Position numbers and translations under genes: made by a program. DNA of 64,000 nucleotides from Sphingobacteriales bacterium. GTDB lineage: Bacteria > Bacteroidota > Bacteroidia > Chitinophagales > JADIYW01. The notes below the pieces were generated by a model. It saw only the letters and a list, made by a program, of their open reading frames with translations, had not been told where the DNA came from and did no database searches. Positions 1 to 9,039 of this stretch are shown one piece after another (the first letter of the stretch is position 1; each line of letters begins with the position of its first letter). Where the stretch lies: positions 1-64,000 of the forward strand of contig JADJYT010000009.1 of NCBI GenBank assembly GCA_016719635.1, read 5' to 3'.

Positions 1-1251
1 ATCTTCACGGCTGCCATAAACTCAACCAATAAAATAATTAAAACAGCAGATAAGGGATTCATACCTACTGTAAGTGCAGGATTATACGCAGAATATAAAG
101 ACCGAAATTTTAATGCCCGGATTCTTGGCTTTAAACGTACGGATTTTGACTTGTTTAATTATTCGTTTGCCACGCAGGGGATTGATGTGCTGATGCAGAA
201 TATTAATAATACAAATGGCATAAAATTAGGGGAACAAACCCGTTCGTATGATTCCTACAAAGCCAATAATATTATCGGAGCATCTTATGTGAATGCGGAG
301 CTTGCAATAAAAAGCAAGGTTCGGATTGTCGCAGGATTCAGGTATGAGTATTCAAATCAGCAACTATCATCCGGAAACGAGACAGATCTGATTCGGGTTA
401 AGAATGTAAAACACGCTTATTTGCCTTCCGTCAATATCAGTTATAACATTAACCCAAAAATGCTCGTCAGGGTGGCATACGGTATGAGTGTGAACCGGCC
501 GGAGTTCAGAGAGATTGCTCCGTTTGCCTTTGATGATTTTTATACCCGGTATACGATTGAGGGAAATCCAAACTTAAAAAATGCGACTGTTCACAATGCG
601 GATTTAAAATGGGAATATTACCCGTCCAATGGTGAAGTGATCAGTGTCTCTGTATTCTATAAGAAATTCATAAATCCAATTGAATCCAAGGCTGTGGTGG
701 GAACCAGCGGCAGTACCTTCTCTTTTGCCAATGCCTATCAGTCAGATGTGACCGGCGTGGAAGTAGAAGTGAAAAAATCTTTTACTGATTCCAAAAATTA
801 TTTTTTCAAACATTTCGGATTACTGGCGAATGCTTCTTACATCTACAGTAAGGTTAATTTAGGAAAAGAAAATGTAGGACAAAGCGATAAGCGCCCGTTG
901 CAGGGACAATCGCCATTCTCCGTTAATGCAGGTATCTTCTTCGAAGATAAGGAATTGGGCTTACAGGCCAATTTGCTCTACAATGTCATCGGAAAAAGAA
1001 TAGCGTTTGTCGGTACCGATGACAATCCGGATATCTATGAGATGCCCAGGAATATACTGGATTTTAACATTCAGTATCGTTTTAAGAAAAATGTGGAAAT
1101 CAGTTTGTCTGCAAATGATTTAATCAACCAGCCGGTTTTATTTCTGCAGGATGGAAACCGGGATAACAAATGGAATAGAAAAACAGACCAGGTGTTTCAA
1201 CGATACCAACCCGGTCAAACCATCTCTTTAGGGGTAAAGTATAATTTTTAA
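1..1251 (+). CDS. TonB-dependent receptor, C-terminal part (gene begins before the window)
   Basis: The reading frame is open from base 1, so this is the 3' end of a longer gene; about 416 residues are visible. The sequence shows alternating aromatic/polar beta-strands, the phrase RVAYGMSVNRPEFREIAPF, a long run of barrel strands and a terminal strand ending in Tyr-Asn-Phe, as expected for the barrel of an outer-membrane TonB-dependent receptor (outer membrane beta-barrel family). Such receptors import large or scarce nutrients using TonB energy. The plug domain is outside the window. A lipoprotein gene follows after 24 bp, the usual receptor plus surface-lipoprotein arrangement in Bacteroidota. 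The substrate cannot be inferred. Confidence 0.88.
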   Translation: MFTAAINSTNKIIKTADKGFIPTVSAGLYAEYKDRNFNARILGFKRTDFDLFNYSFATQGIDVLMQNINNTNGIKLGEQTRSYDSYKANNIIGASYVNAELAIKSKVRIVAGFRYEYSNQQLSSGNETDLIRVKNVKHAYLPSVNISYNINPKMLVRVAYGMSVNRPEFREIAPFAFDDFYTRYTIEGNPNLKNATVHNADLKWEYYPSNGEVISVSVFYKKFINPIESKAVVGTSGSTFSFANAYQSDVTGVEVEVKKSFTDSKNYFFKHFGLLANASYIYSKVNLGKENVGQSDKRPLQGQSPFSVNAGIFFEDKELGLQANLLYNVIGKRIAFVGTDDNPDIYEMPRNILDFNIQYRFKKNVEISLSANDLINQPVLFLQDGNRDNKWNRKTDQVFQRYQPGQTISLGVKYNF

Positions 1252-1275
1252 TAAAGAAACAACTAAATAATTTTT

Positions 1276-2703
1276 ATGAAAACAAATCAAATTAAATTTA
1301 AAAAAACGGTAGTTATTATCGCAGCAGTAATTTTGGCCACATTTGCAGGCGGTTGTAAGAAAGAAGATGATGGTGACATTATCATTCCGCCAGCCGACAG
1401 GCCGGTGAAAGATGTTTCCGGAAATCTGACAGGAAATATCCTTTGGGACAAAGACACCGTATATCGGTTAAACGGAGTTGTAAATGTGGGTATTGACTCT
1501 ATTCAAACAGGAACTACACCACAGGCAACAGGCATTTTAAGGATAGAGGCAGGTACGGTCATCGTTGGTAAAAAAGGAACCGCAGGTTCTAATCCGGGCA
1601 CTTTGGTAATTCACAGGGGCAGTAAAATATTTGCAGAAGGAACTGCATCCAAACCAATTGTATTCTCATCAGCAGAAGCCTCCAAAGGCCCTGGTGATTG
1701 GGGGGGCTTGGTCATTTGCGGAAAGGCAACGAACAACCAGCCGGGCGGTTTTGCGACATTGGAAGGAAGTTATGGAGCACACCATGGTGGTTCTGATGAT
1801 GCTGATAGCTCAGGGGTTATTAAGTATGTCCGTTTAGAATATGCCGGTTTCCCGATTTTAACAGATAAGGAAATTAACGCCCTTACAATGGGATCTGTTG
1901 GAAGCGGAACAATCATTAGTCATGTTCAGGCATCTTTTGGCCTGGATGATGCATTTGAATGGTTTGGCGGTACGGTAAATTGTGACCATTTGGTGGCGTT
2001 CAAAACAACAGACGATGATTTTGACTGTGATTTTGGATACAGAGGGAATGTTCAGTTTGCAGTTTCTTTCAGAAGCGCCAACTTAGCAGATCCGGTTTCA
2101 GGATCGAACAGCTTCGAAATAGATAACGATGGAGGTGGTTCCACCAATCCTCCGTTTACGGCACCTTCCTTCTCCAATGTTTCTGTATTTGGCCCCAAAC
2201 AGGATTCCACCACTTCCATTGATGCCAACTTCAGAAGAGCATTGCATTTAAGAAGAAGCAACAAGATAAAAATATACAATTCCTTCTTTACCGGATTCCC
2301 TCAGGGTGTGGTAATCGATGGCGGTAATACCAGGTCATTTGCAGAAGGCAATGAATTGATTATTAAAAACTGCGTGTTGTCATTAATGGACAGCTGGTCT
2401 GCATATGTGCCATATAAATCGGATCAGTCTGGTTTTGATGTTGGCGCATGGTTTAATGATGCAAGCCGCAGCAACGGAACAGTTGCCAATGTAACGGCGG
2501 TTGGATATACACCGGCAAATTTATACAATTCAACAGCACCTGCCTTTTTGCCGGCAGCCTCCTCCTCCTTATTAAGCGGAGCAAGCTTTACGGGATTAAC
2601 AGGTTTTACAACAGTTGCCTATAAAGGGGCTTTTGATGCTACTACCAACTGGACAAGCGGCTGGGCTGAATACAATCCTGCTGCAATTGTTTATGTAAGA
2701 TAA
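1276..2703 (+). CDS. Secreted lipoprotein paired with the TonB receptor
   Basis: 475 residues. An N-terminal hydrophobic segment ends in Ala-Gly-Gly-Cys near residue 27, a signal peptidase II lipobox, so the protein is probably lipid-anchored at the cell envelope. The body is Gly/Asn/Ser-rich with repeated short hydrophobic turns (for example GTLVIHRGSKIFAEGT and GDWGGLVICGKA), resembling a parallel beta-helix. Related lipoproteins are commonly encoded just after TonB-dependent receptors in Bacteroidota, and the 24-bp gap here suggests one transcript. A role in ligand capture is inference. No catalytic motif was recognised. Two terminator-like hairpins follow it. Confidence 0.8.
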   Translation: MKTNQIKFKKTVVIIAAVILATFAGGCKKEDDGDIIIPPADRPVKDVSGNLTGNILWDKDTVYRLNGVVNVGIDSIQTGTTPQATGILRIEAGTVIVGKKGTAGSNPGTLVIHRGSKIFAEGTASKPIVFSSAEASKGPGDWGGLVICGKATNNQPGGFATLEGSYGAHHGGSDDADSSGVIKYVRLEYAGFPILTDKEINALTMGSVGSGTIISHVQASFGLDDAFEWFGGTVNCDHLVAFKTTDDDFDCDFGYRGNVQFAVSFRSANLADPVSGSNSFEIDNDGGGSTNPPFTAPSFSNVSVFGPKQDSTTSIDANFRRALHLRRSNKIKIYNSFFTGFPQGVVIDGGNTRSFAEGNELIIKNCVLSLMDSWSAYVPYKSDQSGFDVGAWFNDASRSNGTVANVTAVGYTPANLYNSTAPAFLPAASSSLLSGASFTGLTGFTTVAYKGAFDATTNWTSGWAEYNPAAIVYVR

Positions 2704-2715
2704 AACAAACACCTA

Positions 2716-2755
2716 CTGTTATCCGTGTGTGTGTAAAAAGCGGATAATAGTTTTC
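2716..2755 (+). terminator. Terminator-like hairpin after the receptor/lipoprotein operon
   Basis: Inverted repeat CTGTTATCCG (2716-2725) and CGGATAATAG (2741-2750), with one G-U pair, followed by TTTT. The loop is 15 nt. Confidence 0.55.
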
Positions 2756-2767
2756 ATCTGTGTGTGA

Positions 2768-2794
2768 CCTCGGAGCTTTGCTTCGGGGTTTTTT
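2768..2794 (+). terminator. Rho-independent terminator
   Basis: A 9-bp stem with G-U pairs, CCTCGGAGC (2768-2776) and GCTTCGGGG (2780-2788), loop TTT, then six T. It backs up the hairpin just before it. Confidence 0.7.
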
Positions 2795-2934
2795 GTGTCG
2801 AGTCGTTTCGAAGGCAGTAAGAATTCTTGCTGCTATAAGCTGTAACAAATTTCTTATGAAACAATACACACATTACCATCAATAAAACCACACACAATAC
2901 AAACAGCCTTAACAGGTTTCCGGGAAGCGAATTG

Positions 2935-3002
2935 TATATTTGCATTGTAATTGGACATTTCATAAGACTTTGTAGGTTCCCGATGGTCACATCGGGTTTT
3001 TT
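2935..3002 (+). promoter_or_regulatory. Promoter-like box followed by a short terminator hairpin (leader or small RNA)
   Basis: TATATTTG at 2935-2942 fits the Bacteroidota -7 box. About 37 nt further on, CCCGATG (2979-2985) pairs perfectly with CATCGGG (2990-2996) and is followed by six T. The hydrolase start codon is 14 nt beyond. A transcript from this box would end as an RNA of roughly 50 nt, or read through into the hydrolase. The rest of the 2704-3016 gap shows no coding frame worth keeping. Confidence 0.35.
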
Positions 3003-3016
3003 AGTATCTTTATCTT

Positions 3017-3958
3017 ATGAAAAAATTAATCAGAGCCGGCGCATTTATCGGAGTATTGCTGATCATAGCATTCTTTGCTCTCCAGAAAAAAGCTATTCCA
3101 TTAGAGGAATTAAAAAGCAAATATGCCAATGAGCATTCACAGTTCCTGGACATGGACGGCATGAAGGTACATTACAGGATAGAAGGGGAAGGTAAGCCGA
3201 TTGTCTTGATACATGGTACGGGTGCCTGCCTGCAGACCTGGGATGGCTGGACGGATTCTCTTACTGCGCACGGCTTTAAGGTCATTCGTCTGGATATGCC
3301 GGCATTCGGATTAACCGGCCCCAGAAAAGATAATGATTACAGTATAAGGATGTATGTGGAGTTTCTGGATGAGTTTCTAAGCCGCCACCAAATAGATACG
3401 TTTGCCATTGCAGGAAATTCGCTGGGTGGCGAGATTGCCTGGTGTTATGCCGTGGCTCATCCGGAGAAAGTGAACAACCTCATACTGGTTGACCCGGCAG
3501 GATTTTATTCCAAGGATAAAGGCAATAAGGCCATTGTTTTTAAGCTTGCAAAAATAAAATGGCTGGCGGCACTGATGGCTAAAATTGATACTAAAGTTAT
3601 TGTCGATAAGACAGTAAAGGATGTTTATGAGGACGATTCCAAAATTAAGAAGGAAACCATCCAGATGTATTACGATATGTCGATGAGAGAGGGTAATCGG
3701 GAAAGTTTTTCCGCGCGCGTACAGCAGATAGACAGTGAAAAACATCCGGATATCAGCACCATTCAAATTCCTACTTTAATACTGTGGGGAAAGCAGGATA
3801 AGCTGATTGATGTATCCATGGCGGATAATTTTATCAAAATTCCACATTCAAAATTGGTGGTTTATGATGGTGTTGGGCATTCTCCGCAGGAGGAAATCCC
3901 GGCAAAATCCGCAGAGGATGTAATGAGTTTTATTCAAAATAATCAGTCAAAAAATTAA
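3017..3958 (+). CDS. Alpha/beta hydrolase, membrane-anchored or exported
   Basis: 313 residues. Residues 5-22 form a hydrophobic N-terminal anchor or signal. The oxyanion-hole His-Gly is at 66-67 (VLIHGTGACLQTW), the nucleophile elbow GNSLGG puts the catalytic Ser at 135, and the probable acid and base are Asp260 (LWGKQD) and His287 (GVGHS). This is the full alpha/beta-hydrolase fold catalytic set. The substrate (ester, epoxide, C-C bond or other) cannot be told from sequence. The gene appears monocistronic: terminator hairpins lie upstream, and a promoter-like box for the next gene overlaps its stop codon. Confidence 0.9.
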   Translation: MKKLIRAGAFIGVLLIIAFFALQKKAIPLEELKSKYANEHSQFLDMDGMKVHYRIEGEGKPIVLIHGTGACLQTWDGWTDSLTAHGFKVIRLDMPAFGLTGPRKDNDYSIRMYVEFLDEFLSRHQIDTFAIAGNSLGGEIAWCYAVAHPEKVNNLILVDPAGFYSKDKGNKAIVFKLAKIKWLAALMAKIDTKVIVDKTVKDVYEDDSKIKKETIQMYYDMSMREGNRESFSARVQQIDSEKHPDISTIQIPTLILWGKQDKLIDVSMADNFIKIPHSKLVVYDGVGHSPQEEIPAKSAEDVMSFIQNNQSKN

Positions 3959-3963
3959 CTTTG
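3956..3963 (+). promoter_or_regulatory. Probable -7 promoter box for the 4007 gene
   Basis: TAACTTTG matches TAnnTTTG and lies 43 nt before the ATG at 4007. It overlaps the hydrolase stop codon. No clear -33 element was seen. Confidence 0.4.
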
Positions 3964-4006
3964 GTACAGTTCTTGAATGATTAGATACACTAAATGAATT
4001 GTACTT

Positions 4007-5023
4007 ATGAGAAATATACTGTACTTATTGCTGTTAACGATCTTCTCCGGTGGTTTTTTTTCCGGATTAAATGCACAGAATATTGATGCCAATAATTTGT
4101 CCCCGGTCTTGAAATCAATTGTGGAAAATGTAAAAGGGGAATGCGGGTTAAATCCCAACCAGACCATTAAGTTTACGAACGATTATGTTTGGTTCCTGAA
4201 TGAAAATGCAAAAAACACCACGGTAAATGCAGGCAATCAGCAAAAGATGAACAGTGAAATCCAAAGATTGTTAGTAGGTGCCGGTGTGAAATTCAGAGGA
4301 TATCTGAACGACGGTCAGTTCACGAAACTGTCGCAAATGATACAGGCGGGCAAGTTAGATCCTGCGAAGGCAGGCGGCGCTACTGTGTCGACAACGCCCC
4401 CTGTCGTAAACCCGAATCCTGCCGCAAAAGTAGTTGCTTCCAATACAGTTTTACCTTCATCGGTTAAGGCACAATCCGATGTTACAGGCTTGTTTGACCA
4501 GCTGACGGCTTATATTAAAGTATCTCCTGAACAGAAAGCAGGAGTAAGGCCCATCCTGCAATCGTATGATAAAAGTGCTGTCTGCATCAAGACAAAAAAT
4601 GCGGGAAACGACGCCCAGATACAGTCGGAAATGGGTGTGCTGAATAATCAAACCATTCCAAAGCTGAAAGCAATTTTAAATGACGATCAGGTTGGCAAGC
4701 TGGCTATTGCGGTTACGATGCAGGAAAATATCCTATCCGGTAAAAATTTATCGCAGGAACAAAAAGATTTTATACAAAAACTGCGCACACAGTACAGCAT
4801 GAACGATGTGCAGCTGATGGCCGTTATCCTGGTGATGGTACAGGGAAAAATCAGAGGCGATGCCATCAACCTGCTGGCTAAATCCAGTCCGCAGGCAGCT
4901 GCGCAGGAGTTAGGGAAATTACTGCAGGATTTGGACGGGCAGTTGAAGACTGCTTTGAATGCAGACCAGTATACCAAGGTGAAATCAGATATCGAAAAAT
5001 TGATTAGAGGGCAGAAAATATAA
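4007..5023 (+). CDS. Secreted hypothetical protein with three degenerate repeats
   Basis: 338 residues. A signal peptide (about residues 1-23, ending in Leu-Asn-Ala-Gln) predicts export. The mature part is helical and appears built from three related modules ending in similar motifs: LNDGQFTKL, LNDDQVGKL and LNADQYTKV, two of them preceded by an Asn-Ala-Gly-Asn segment. A Pro/Val/Asn linker separates the first module from the other two. The pattern is reminiscent of periplasmic Spy/CpxP-like helical proteins, but I do not recognise the family and no function is assigned. Its own promoter-like box lies upstream; the next gene converges on it. Confidence 0.75.
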   Translation: MRNILYLLLLTIFSGGFFSGLNAQNIDANNLSPVLKSIVENVKGECGLNPNQTIKFTNDYVWFLNENAKNTTVNAGNQQKMNSEIQRLLVGAGVKFRGYLNDGQFTKLSQMIQAGKLDPAKAGGATVSTTPPVVNPNPAAKVVASNTVLPSSVKAQSDVTGLFDQLTAYIKVSPEQKAGVRPILQSYDKSAVCIKTKNAGNDAQIQSEMGVLNNQTIPKLKAILNDDQVGKLAIAVTMQENILSGKNLSQEQKDFIQKLRTQYSMNDVQLMAVILVMVQGKIRGDAINLLAKSSPQAAAQELGKLLQDLDGQLKTALNADQYTKVKSDIEKLIRGQKI

Positions 5024-5047
5024 TGATAGCCGCCGTTCAGCTGGACG

Positions 5048-6181
5048 CTACTTTTTTTTCAATACTTCCTGAATGATTTCTACGACTTTCTTTGCGGAAA
5101 TATCCCAGTTGAAGGTTTTGGCTCTCTCTTTACCTTTTTCTATCAATTCATTTCTCCGTGCAGGATCTGTTATCAGAAGCTGCATGGCAGCGGCGATTTC
5201 TTCCGTTGAATTAGGATTGACCAAAACCGCTGCATCGCCGGCCACTTCAGGCATGGAAGACGTGGTGGAGGTAATAACGGGAATCCCTGCTGCCATCGCC
5301 TCCGCAATTGGAATCCCGAATCCCTCAAACAGGCTTGGATATATCAATGCAAATGCATTTCCCAAGAGGCTCATGAGTTGGCTTCGCTCTATCGATTCAA
5401 TTCGGATGACATCCTGTTTCGACTCCATTTGCTGGAAGTAATTTTCCACTTCCAGATTCATCCAGGCGTTTCGTCCGACAATGACCAGTTGATGGTCTGA
5501 CTGAAACTCCGACTTAAACAATTCGAAAGCTTTCAGCAGTTGAAGGACATTTTTTCGGGGATGGATGGCTCCAATGAATATGAAATAGGGTGTGTCTTTT
5601 ATATTGAATTGATTCATCAAACTTTTCATTTCCTGATGTGAGCCGGAAGCCTGGAAACTTTCCACACCGTTGTAAACTACTTCTATCTTATCGTTATCGA
5701 TGGAATAATTGCGTATGATGTCATTTTTGGTAAAGGCGGATACGGCTACTATTTTCTCAGCTTTTCGGCAGAATCTGGGTGTGTAGTGCCGGTAATAGTT
5801 TCTGACTAAAAACGGCGTATGATGAGGATAATGCTCAAAGCCCAAATCATGAATGGTGACAATCTGTGCAACCTTGGTACTTAAACTGGCATATCCATCC
5901 GTTGAAATGAATAGGTCCGCATCGATTTCCTTTAAAGCCTTTGGAATGGAATGTTCAAACCAACAATACCATAAAAATGGATGACGTGCCTGGGGAGAAA
6001 CCACAACAGGCCGGATGTTTTCAGAAAAAATAAATTCTCTGGAGGGTGTCCGGTCAAATAAAAAATAGAACTCGTGCTGTGGCAATAAAGCCGTCACTCG
6101 TCTGAAAATCTCCTGCGTATAGATGCCGATACCCTCCAGTTTGTCTTTGATAAGAAAACGAGTGTTAACGGCTATCTTCAT
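5048..6181 (-). CDS. Glycosyltransferase, GT4 family
   Basis: 377 residues, typical length for a GT-B fold GT4 enzyme. The C-terminal half has the family signature: IFIGAIHPRKN near 201-211 (nucleotide-sugar side) and EGFGIPIAE with the E-x7-E pair Glu286/Glu294 that contacts the donor. The N-terminal acceptor domain contains TIHDLGFEHYPH. No signal peptide, so it is likely cytosolic or membrane-associated. It would transfer a sugar from an activated donor to a glycan or lipid acceptor; the acceptor is unknown. It is divergent from dnaN and convergent with the secreted protein at 4007. Confidence 0.9.
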   Translation of the reverse strand: MKIAVNTRFLIKDKLEGIGIYTQEIFRRVTALLPQHEFYFLFDRTPSREFIFSENIRPVVVSPQARHPFLWYCWFEHSIPKALKEIDADLFISTDGYASLSTKVAQIVTIHDLGFEHYPHHTPFLVRNYYRHYTPRFCRKAEKIVAVSAFTKNDIIRNYSIDNDKIEVVYNGVESFQASGSHQEMKSLMNQFNIKDTPYFIFIGAIHPRKNVLQLLKAFELFKSEFQSDHQLVIVGRNAWMNLEVENYFQQMESKQDVIRIESIERSQLMSLLGNAFALIYPSLFEGFGIPIAEAMAAGIPVITSTTSSMPEVAGDAAVLVNPNSTEEIAAAMQLLITDPARRNELIEKGKERAKTFNWDISAKKVVEIIQEVLKKK

Positions 6182-6280
6182 GAATCAGCGGTATTTTTTA
6201 CTTTCCACAATCATGTGTACTTATACACAACTTGTCGAAAGATAAGATTTTCAAGGCATTTTATATTAGATTGAATTACT

Positions 6281-6288
6281 TAACTTTG
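6281..6288 (+). promoter_or_regulatory. -7 promoter box of dnaN
   Basis: TAACTTTG fits TAnnTTTG, 16 nt before the ATG at 6305. A T-rich stretch at 6257-6264 is a weak -33 candidate. Confidence 0.55.
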
Positions 6289-6304
6289 AAAAAAATTATA
6301 GAGT

Positions 6305-7420
6305 ATGAGATTTGTCGTATCATCCGCACAATTACTTAAAAACTTACAAAAAATCAGTGGCGTTATCAGCACCAATACCGTATTGCCCATATTGGAAGAT
6401 TTCCTGTTTGATATACAAAAAAACTCCTTAACCATTACCGCAACCGATTTGGATACGACCATGTCTGTTTCCATGGATATAGAATCGAAAGAAATCTTTA
6501 AGGTAGCGATACCGGCCAGGATATTATTGGACAGCTTAAAAGCCTTGCCGGAACAACCCATCACCATAGCGGTAGATGAAACGACCAATGGTATAGAGAT
6601 GACAACAGACAACGGAAAGTACAAGCTGAGTGGCGAAAACAGTGCGGATTTTCCGAAAGAACCGGTGGCGGATGGTGTCGAGGAAGTGAAATTGGCATCT
6701 TCTATCCTGAATAAAGGGGTCACGAAAACACTTTTTGCAGTAAGCAACGATGAACTTCGTCCGGCTATGACCGGCGTATTCTTTCAGCTGGATAACAATG
6801 GGATTACTTTTGTAGCTACCGATGCGCACAAACTGGTTAAGTACAATCAGGGTGATGTAAAAGGCGGCAATGCCTCTTTCATAGTTCCTAAGAAAGCATT
6901 GAATTTATTAAAAGCAGTAGTGCCGAATAACGATACGGAGGTATCCGTTCAGTTTAATAAGTCAAACGCATTTTTCAGTTTTGACAATATACAGCTCATC
7001 TGCCGTTTGATAGATGCCAAATATCCGGATTACAATGCGGTGATTCCAAAAGAAAATCCGAATCTCTTAACCATCTCTAAAGATGACTTCTATGCATCTT
7101 TGAGACGAACGTCCATTTTCTCCAATAAAACGACCCATCAGGTGGTGTTGAAAATGGCTGGTTCCGAGTTAACCGTTTCCGCTCAGGATTTGGATTTCTC
7201 CAATGAAGCTTCTGAAAAATTATCCTGTGATTATCAGGGCACCCCGATGGAAATCGGATTCAATGCCAAGTTCTTGCTCGAGATGTTAGGGGCTTTAGAC
7301 AGCAGCGATATCAATATTGAACTGTCTACACCAAACAGAGCAGGTATTATTCGTCCGATGGATAAAGAAGAGAACGAGGATTTGCTGATGCTGGTAATGC
7401 CGGTGATGCTGAATAACTAA
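6305..7420 (+). CDS. dnaN: DNA polymerase III beta subunit (sliding clamp)
   Basis: 371 residues, the usual length of the three-domain clamp. It starts MRFVVSSAQLLKNLQKISGV, contains NTVLPILEDFLFDI (domain I), FVATDAHKLVKY and FIVPKKALNLLK (domain II), and ends LMLVMPVMLNN, matching the conserved C-terminal PMRL-type region as a PVML variant. The dimeric ring tethers the replicative polymerase and repair factors to DNA. Its own -7 box and a downstream terminator indicate an independent transcript. dnaA is not next to it, so this is not a canonical dnaA-dnaN origin locus. Confidence 0.97.
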   Translation: MRFVVSSAQLLKNLQKISGVISTNTVLPILEDFLFDIQKNSLTITATDLDTTMSVSMDIESKEIFKVAIPARILLDSLKALPEQPITIAVDETTNGIEMTTDNGKYKLSGENSADFPKEPVADGVEEVKLASSILNKGVTKTLFAVSNDELRPAMTGVFFQLDNNGITFVATDAHKLVKYNQGDVKGGNASFIVPKKALNLLKAVVPNNDTEVSVQFNKSNAFFSFDNIQLICRLIDAKYPDYNAVIPKENPNLLTISKDDFYASLRRTSIFSNKTTHQVVLKMAGSELTVSAQDLDFSNEASEKLSCDYQGTPMEIGFNAKFLLEMLGALDSSDINIELSTPNRAGIIRPMDKEENEDLLMLVMPVMLNN

Positions 7421-7448
7421 ATGTAACCCCAACCTAATTTTTATATAG

Positions 7449-7474
7449 CCCGCGAATCTTGTCGTGGGTTTTTT
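7449..7474 (+). terminator. Terminator of dnaN
   Basis: CCCGCGA (7449-7455) pairs with TCGTGGG (7462-7468) with one G-U pair, then six T. Confidence 0.75.
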
Positions 7475-8552
7475 ATTTCAGCAGAATGGTTTTGGATTTC
7501 ATTGCGGCATCGCTGTCCGGAGAGTGATTCTTTCCTTCCCAGAATAAAGTGCTATCCTGTTGGTACTGCGAAACAGTTCCGTTGAATTGTACCATCAGCA
7601 AGGTTCCCTTGATGACTGCCTCACCTGCCTGAGAGAATGCGAAAAAGGCCTGTCCGCCGGAAGCAGGACTCTTTCGCATGTGGGGCGACCAGTTGCTGTA
7701 ATGCAATTGCATATTACAAAAAGCGGTTTGGTTAATGGTATTTATTCCGCTCCTGTTGATGGCATTCTCATAGCCAAGATAGTGCCGTTCCTTATTTACC
7801 TGCAAACAGAAGCGCTTATAGGCGAAGAACCCATTCTCAAAGCCGGGAGATATGCTGATGGATTTTTCCAATGGAACCTTGGGAGTTTCGGTTTTCGTAT
7901 CCCACTGCACCTTGCGTTCGTAATCCAGTTCTTTGCTCGATACATCTTTCTGCATCCCTCCGATAATCAAATAATAAACACTCAACTTATAATCTACTCC
8001 CTGATTCAATAAGCTGCATTCGGGGGAAGAACAATCCGCCTGAAAAACAACCTGCAAAAGAAATGATAATTCATTCTTTGGTTTGTCGTACGCCGGGTTA
8101 TCGATACTTACTGACAATGTCTGTAGTTTGTCGGCATCTCCTAAGGAGATTAAGTCAAAACCGTTGAGCAAAGCCAGGTAAACTTCCTTTTGTTGCAGGG
8201 AACTATCGGGATGCAGGATGATTTTCTTCCGGATTGTTTTAACAGTCCCTTCTTCACCTTTTAATGTAAAGACAGATTTCCCGGCAAAATGGATGATTTC
8301 ACTGGATTGAACCGAAGCGTAATAAGAGGAAAAATAGACGGAATCTTTTCCTAATCCAGTGGCGGCCGTATGCACTAAAGTCGCCTGTTGATTTTTAGGA
8401 TAGGATATCTGGTTGATATAGTCACCCAACCGGTTCACACGATGATTGTATGTCCAGTAATTGGAAAACCCCTGCCAAACGGCAAAGCTGTTTTGACCAA
8501 ATCCACTTTGCACAACACCCCAAAACAGAAGAATGTATGTTGTTTTTTTCAT
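7473..8552 (-). CDS. Exported hypothetical protein
   Basis: 359 residues. The N-terminus MKKTTYILLFWGVVQSGFGQ is a signal peptide ending in Gly-Phe-Gly-Gln. The rest is beta-strand-like with many Tyr, Ser and Gln residues and two close Cys (CSSPEC); no known domain was recognised. The start codon overlaps the stop of the upstream alkyltransferase-like gene by 4 bp (ATGA), so the two are probably co-transcribed, although no functional link is obvious. It may be a Bacteroidota-specific envelope protein. Confidence 0.75.
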   Translation of the reverse strand: MKKTTYILLFWGVVQSGFGQNSFAVWQGFSNYWTYNHRVNRLGDYINQISYPKNQQATLVHTAATGLGKDSVYFSSYYASVQSSEIIHFAGKSVFTLKGEEGTVKTIRKKIILHPDSSLQQKEVYLALLNGFDLISLGDADKLQTLSVSIDNPAYDKPKNELSFLLQVVFQADCSSPECSLLNQGVDYKLSVYYLIIGGMQKDVSSKELDYERKVQWDTKTETPKVPLEKSISISPGFENGFFAYKRFCLQVNKERHYLGYENAINRSGINTINQTAFCNMQLHYSNWSPHMRKSPASGGQAFFAFSQAGEAVIKGTLLMVQFNGTVSQYQQDSTLFWEGKNHSPDSDAAMKSKTILLK

Positions 8553-8887
8553 TTAGTCTCTTTCTCCTTTTTCCTTTTCAGATTCCATTTGACTTCCTTA
8601 AAATCCTGTATCTGGTCATTTATAATCTTTATCCCCTCACTTTCCAGTAATTCCTGCATTAAGGTGGCAGAACCAAAGTGATGTTTGCCCGTCAGCAACC
8701 CGTTTCTGTTCACCACCCTGTGAGCCGGTACTAACGGAGATACTGAGTGAGCGTTATTCATAGCATAACCCACCAGTCGTGCAGATCCTTTTGTGCCGAG
8801 ATATTCGGCAATATCGCCATAAGTGCTTACTTTTCCTTTTGGAATTTTACGAACTATGGCATAGACTTTATGGTAATAATCGGTCAT
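8549..8887 (-). CDS. Alkyltransferase-like protein (ATL), MGMT family
   Basis: 112 residues, the size of a stand-alone MGMT C-terminal domain. The active-site motif PCHRV of O6-alkylguanine-DNA alkyltransferase reads PAHRV here, with Ala55 replacing the alkyl-accepting Cys, while the DNA-binding helix (STYGDIAEYLG) and the Asn-Arg after the motif are kept. This is the hallmark of ATL proteins, which bind O6-alkylguanine without repairing it and pass the lesion to nucleotide excision repair. It overlaps by 4 bp with the downstream exported protein gene. Confidence 0.93.
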   Translation of the reverse strand: MTDYYHKVYAIVRKIPKGKVSTYGDIAEYLGTKGSARLVGYAMNNAHSVSPLVPAHRVVNRNGLLTGKHHFGSATLMQELLESEGIKIINDQIQDFKEVKWNLKRKKEKETK

Positions 8888-8987
8888 TCTACTGTTTAGT
8901 GAAAATAAAATTAAAACATAAATAGCATATTATCAGTATCTTATGTAATAAAACCTGACTTATGTCAAAAAATAATGTAAACAAATG

Positions 8988-9018
8988 TTGACAATTACAG
9001 AAATGTAGCATACCTTTG
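8988..9018 (+). promoter_or_regulatory. Promoter of the 9040 gene
   Basis: TTG at 8988-8990, 20 nt spacing, then TACCTTTG at 9011-9018: a good match to the Bacteroidota -33/-7 pattern. It favours ATG 9040 over the upstream TTG at 9016, which lies inside the box. Confidence 0.65.
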
Positions 9019-9039
9019 ACATTACATAAAAACCCAGCC

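Noticed and set aside
6182..6304. Possible replication origin next to dnaN
   Set aside because: No dnaA gene, DnaA-box cluster or AT-rich unwinding repeats were seen; dnaN here has an ordinary promoter.
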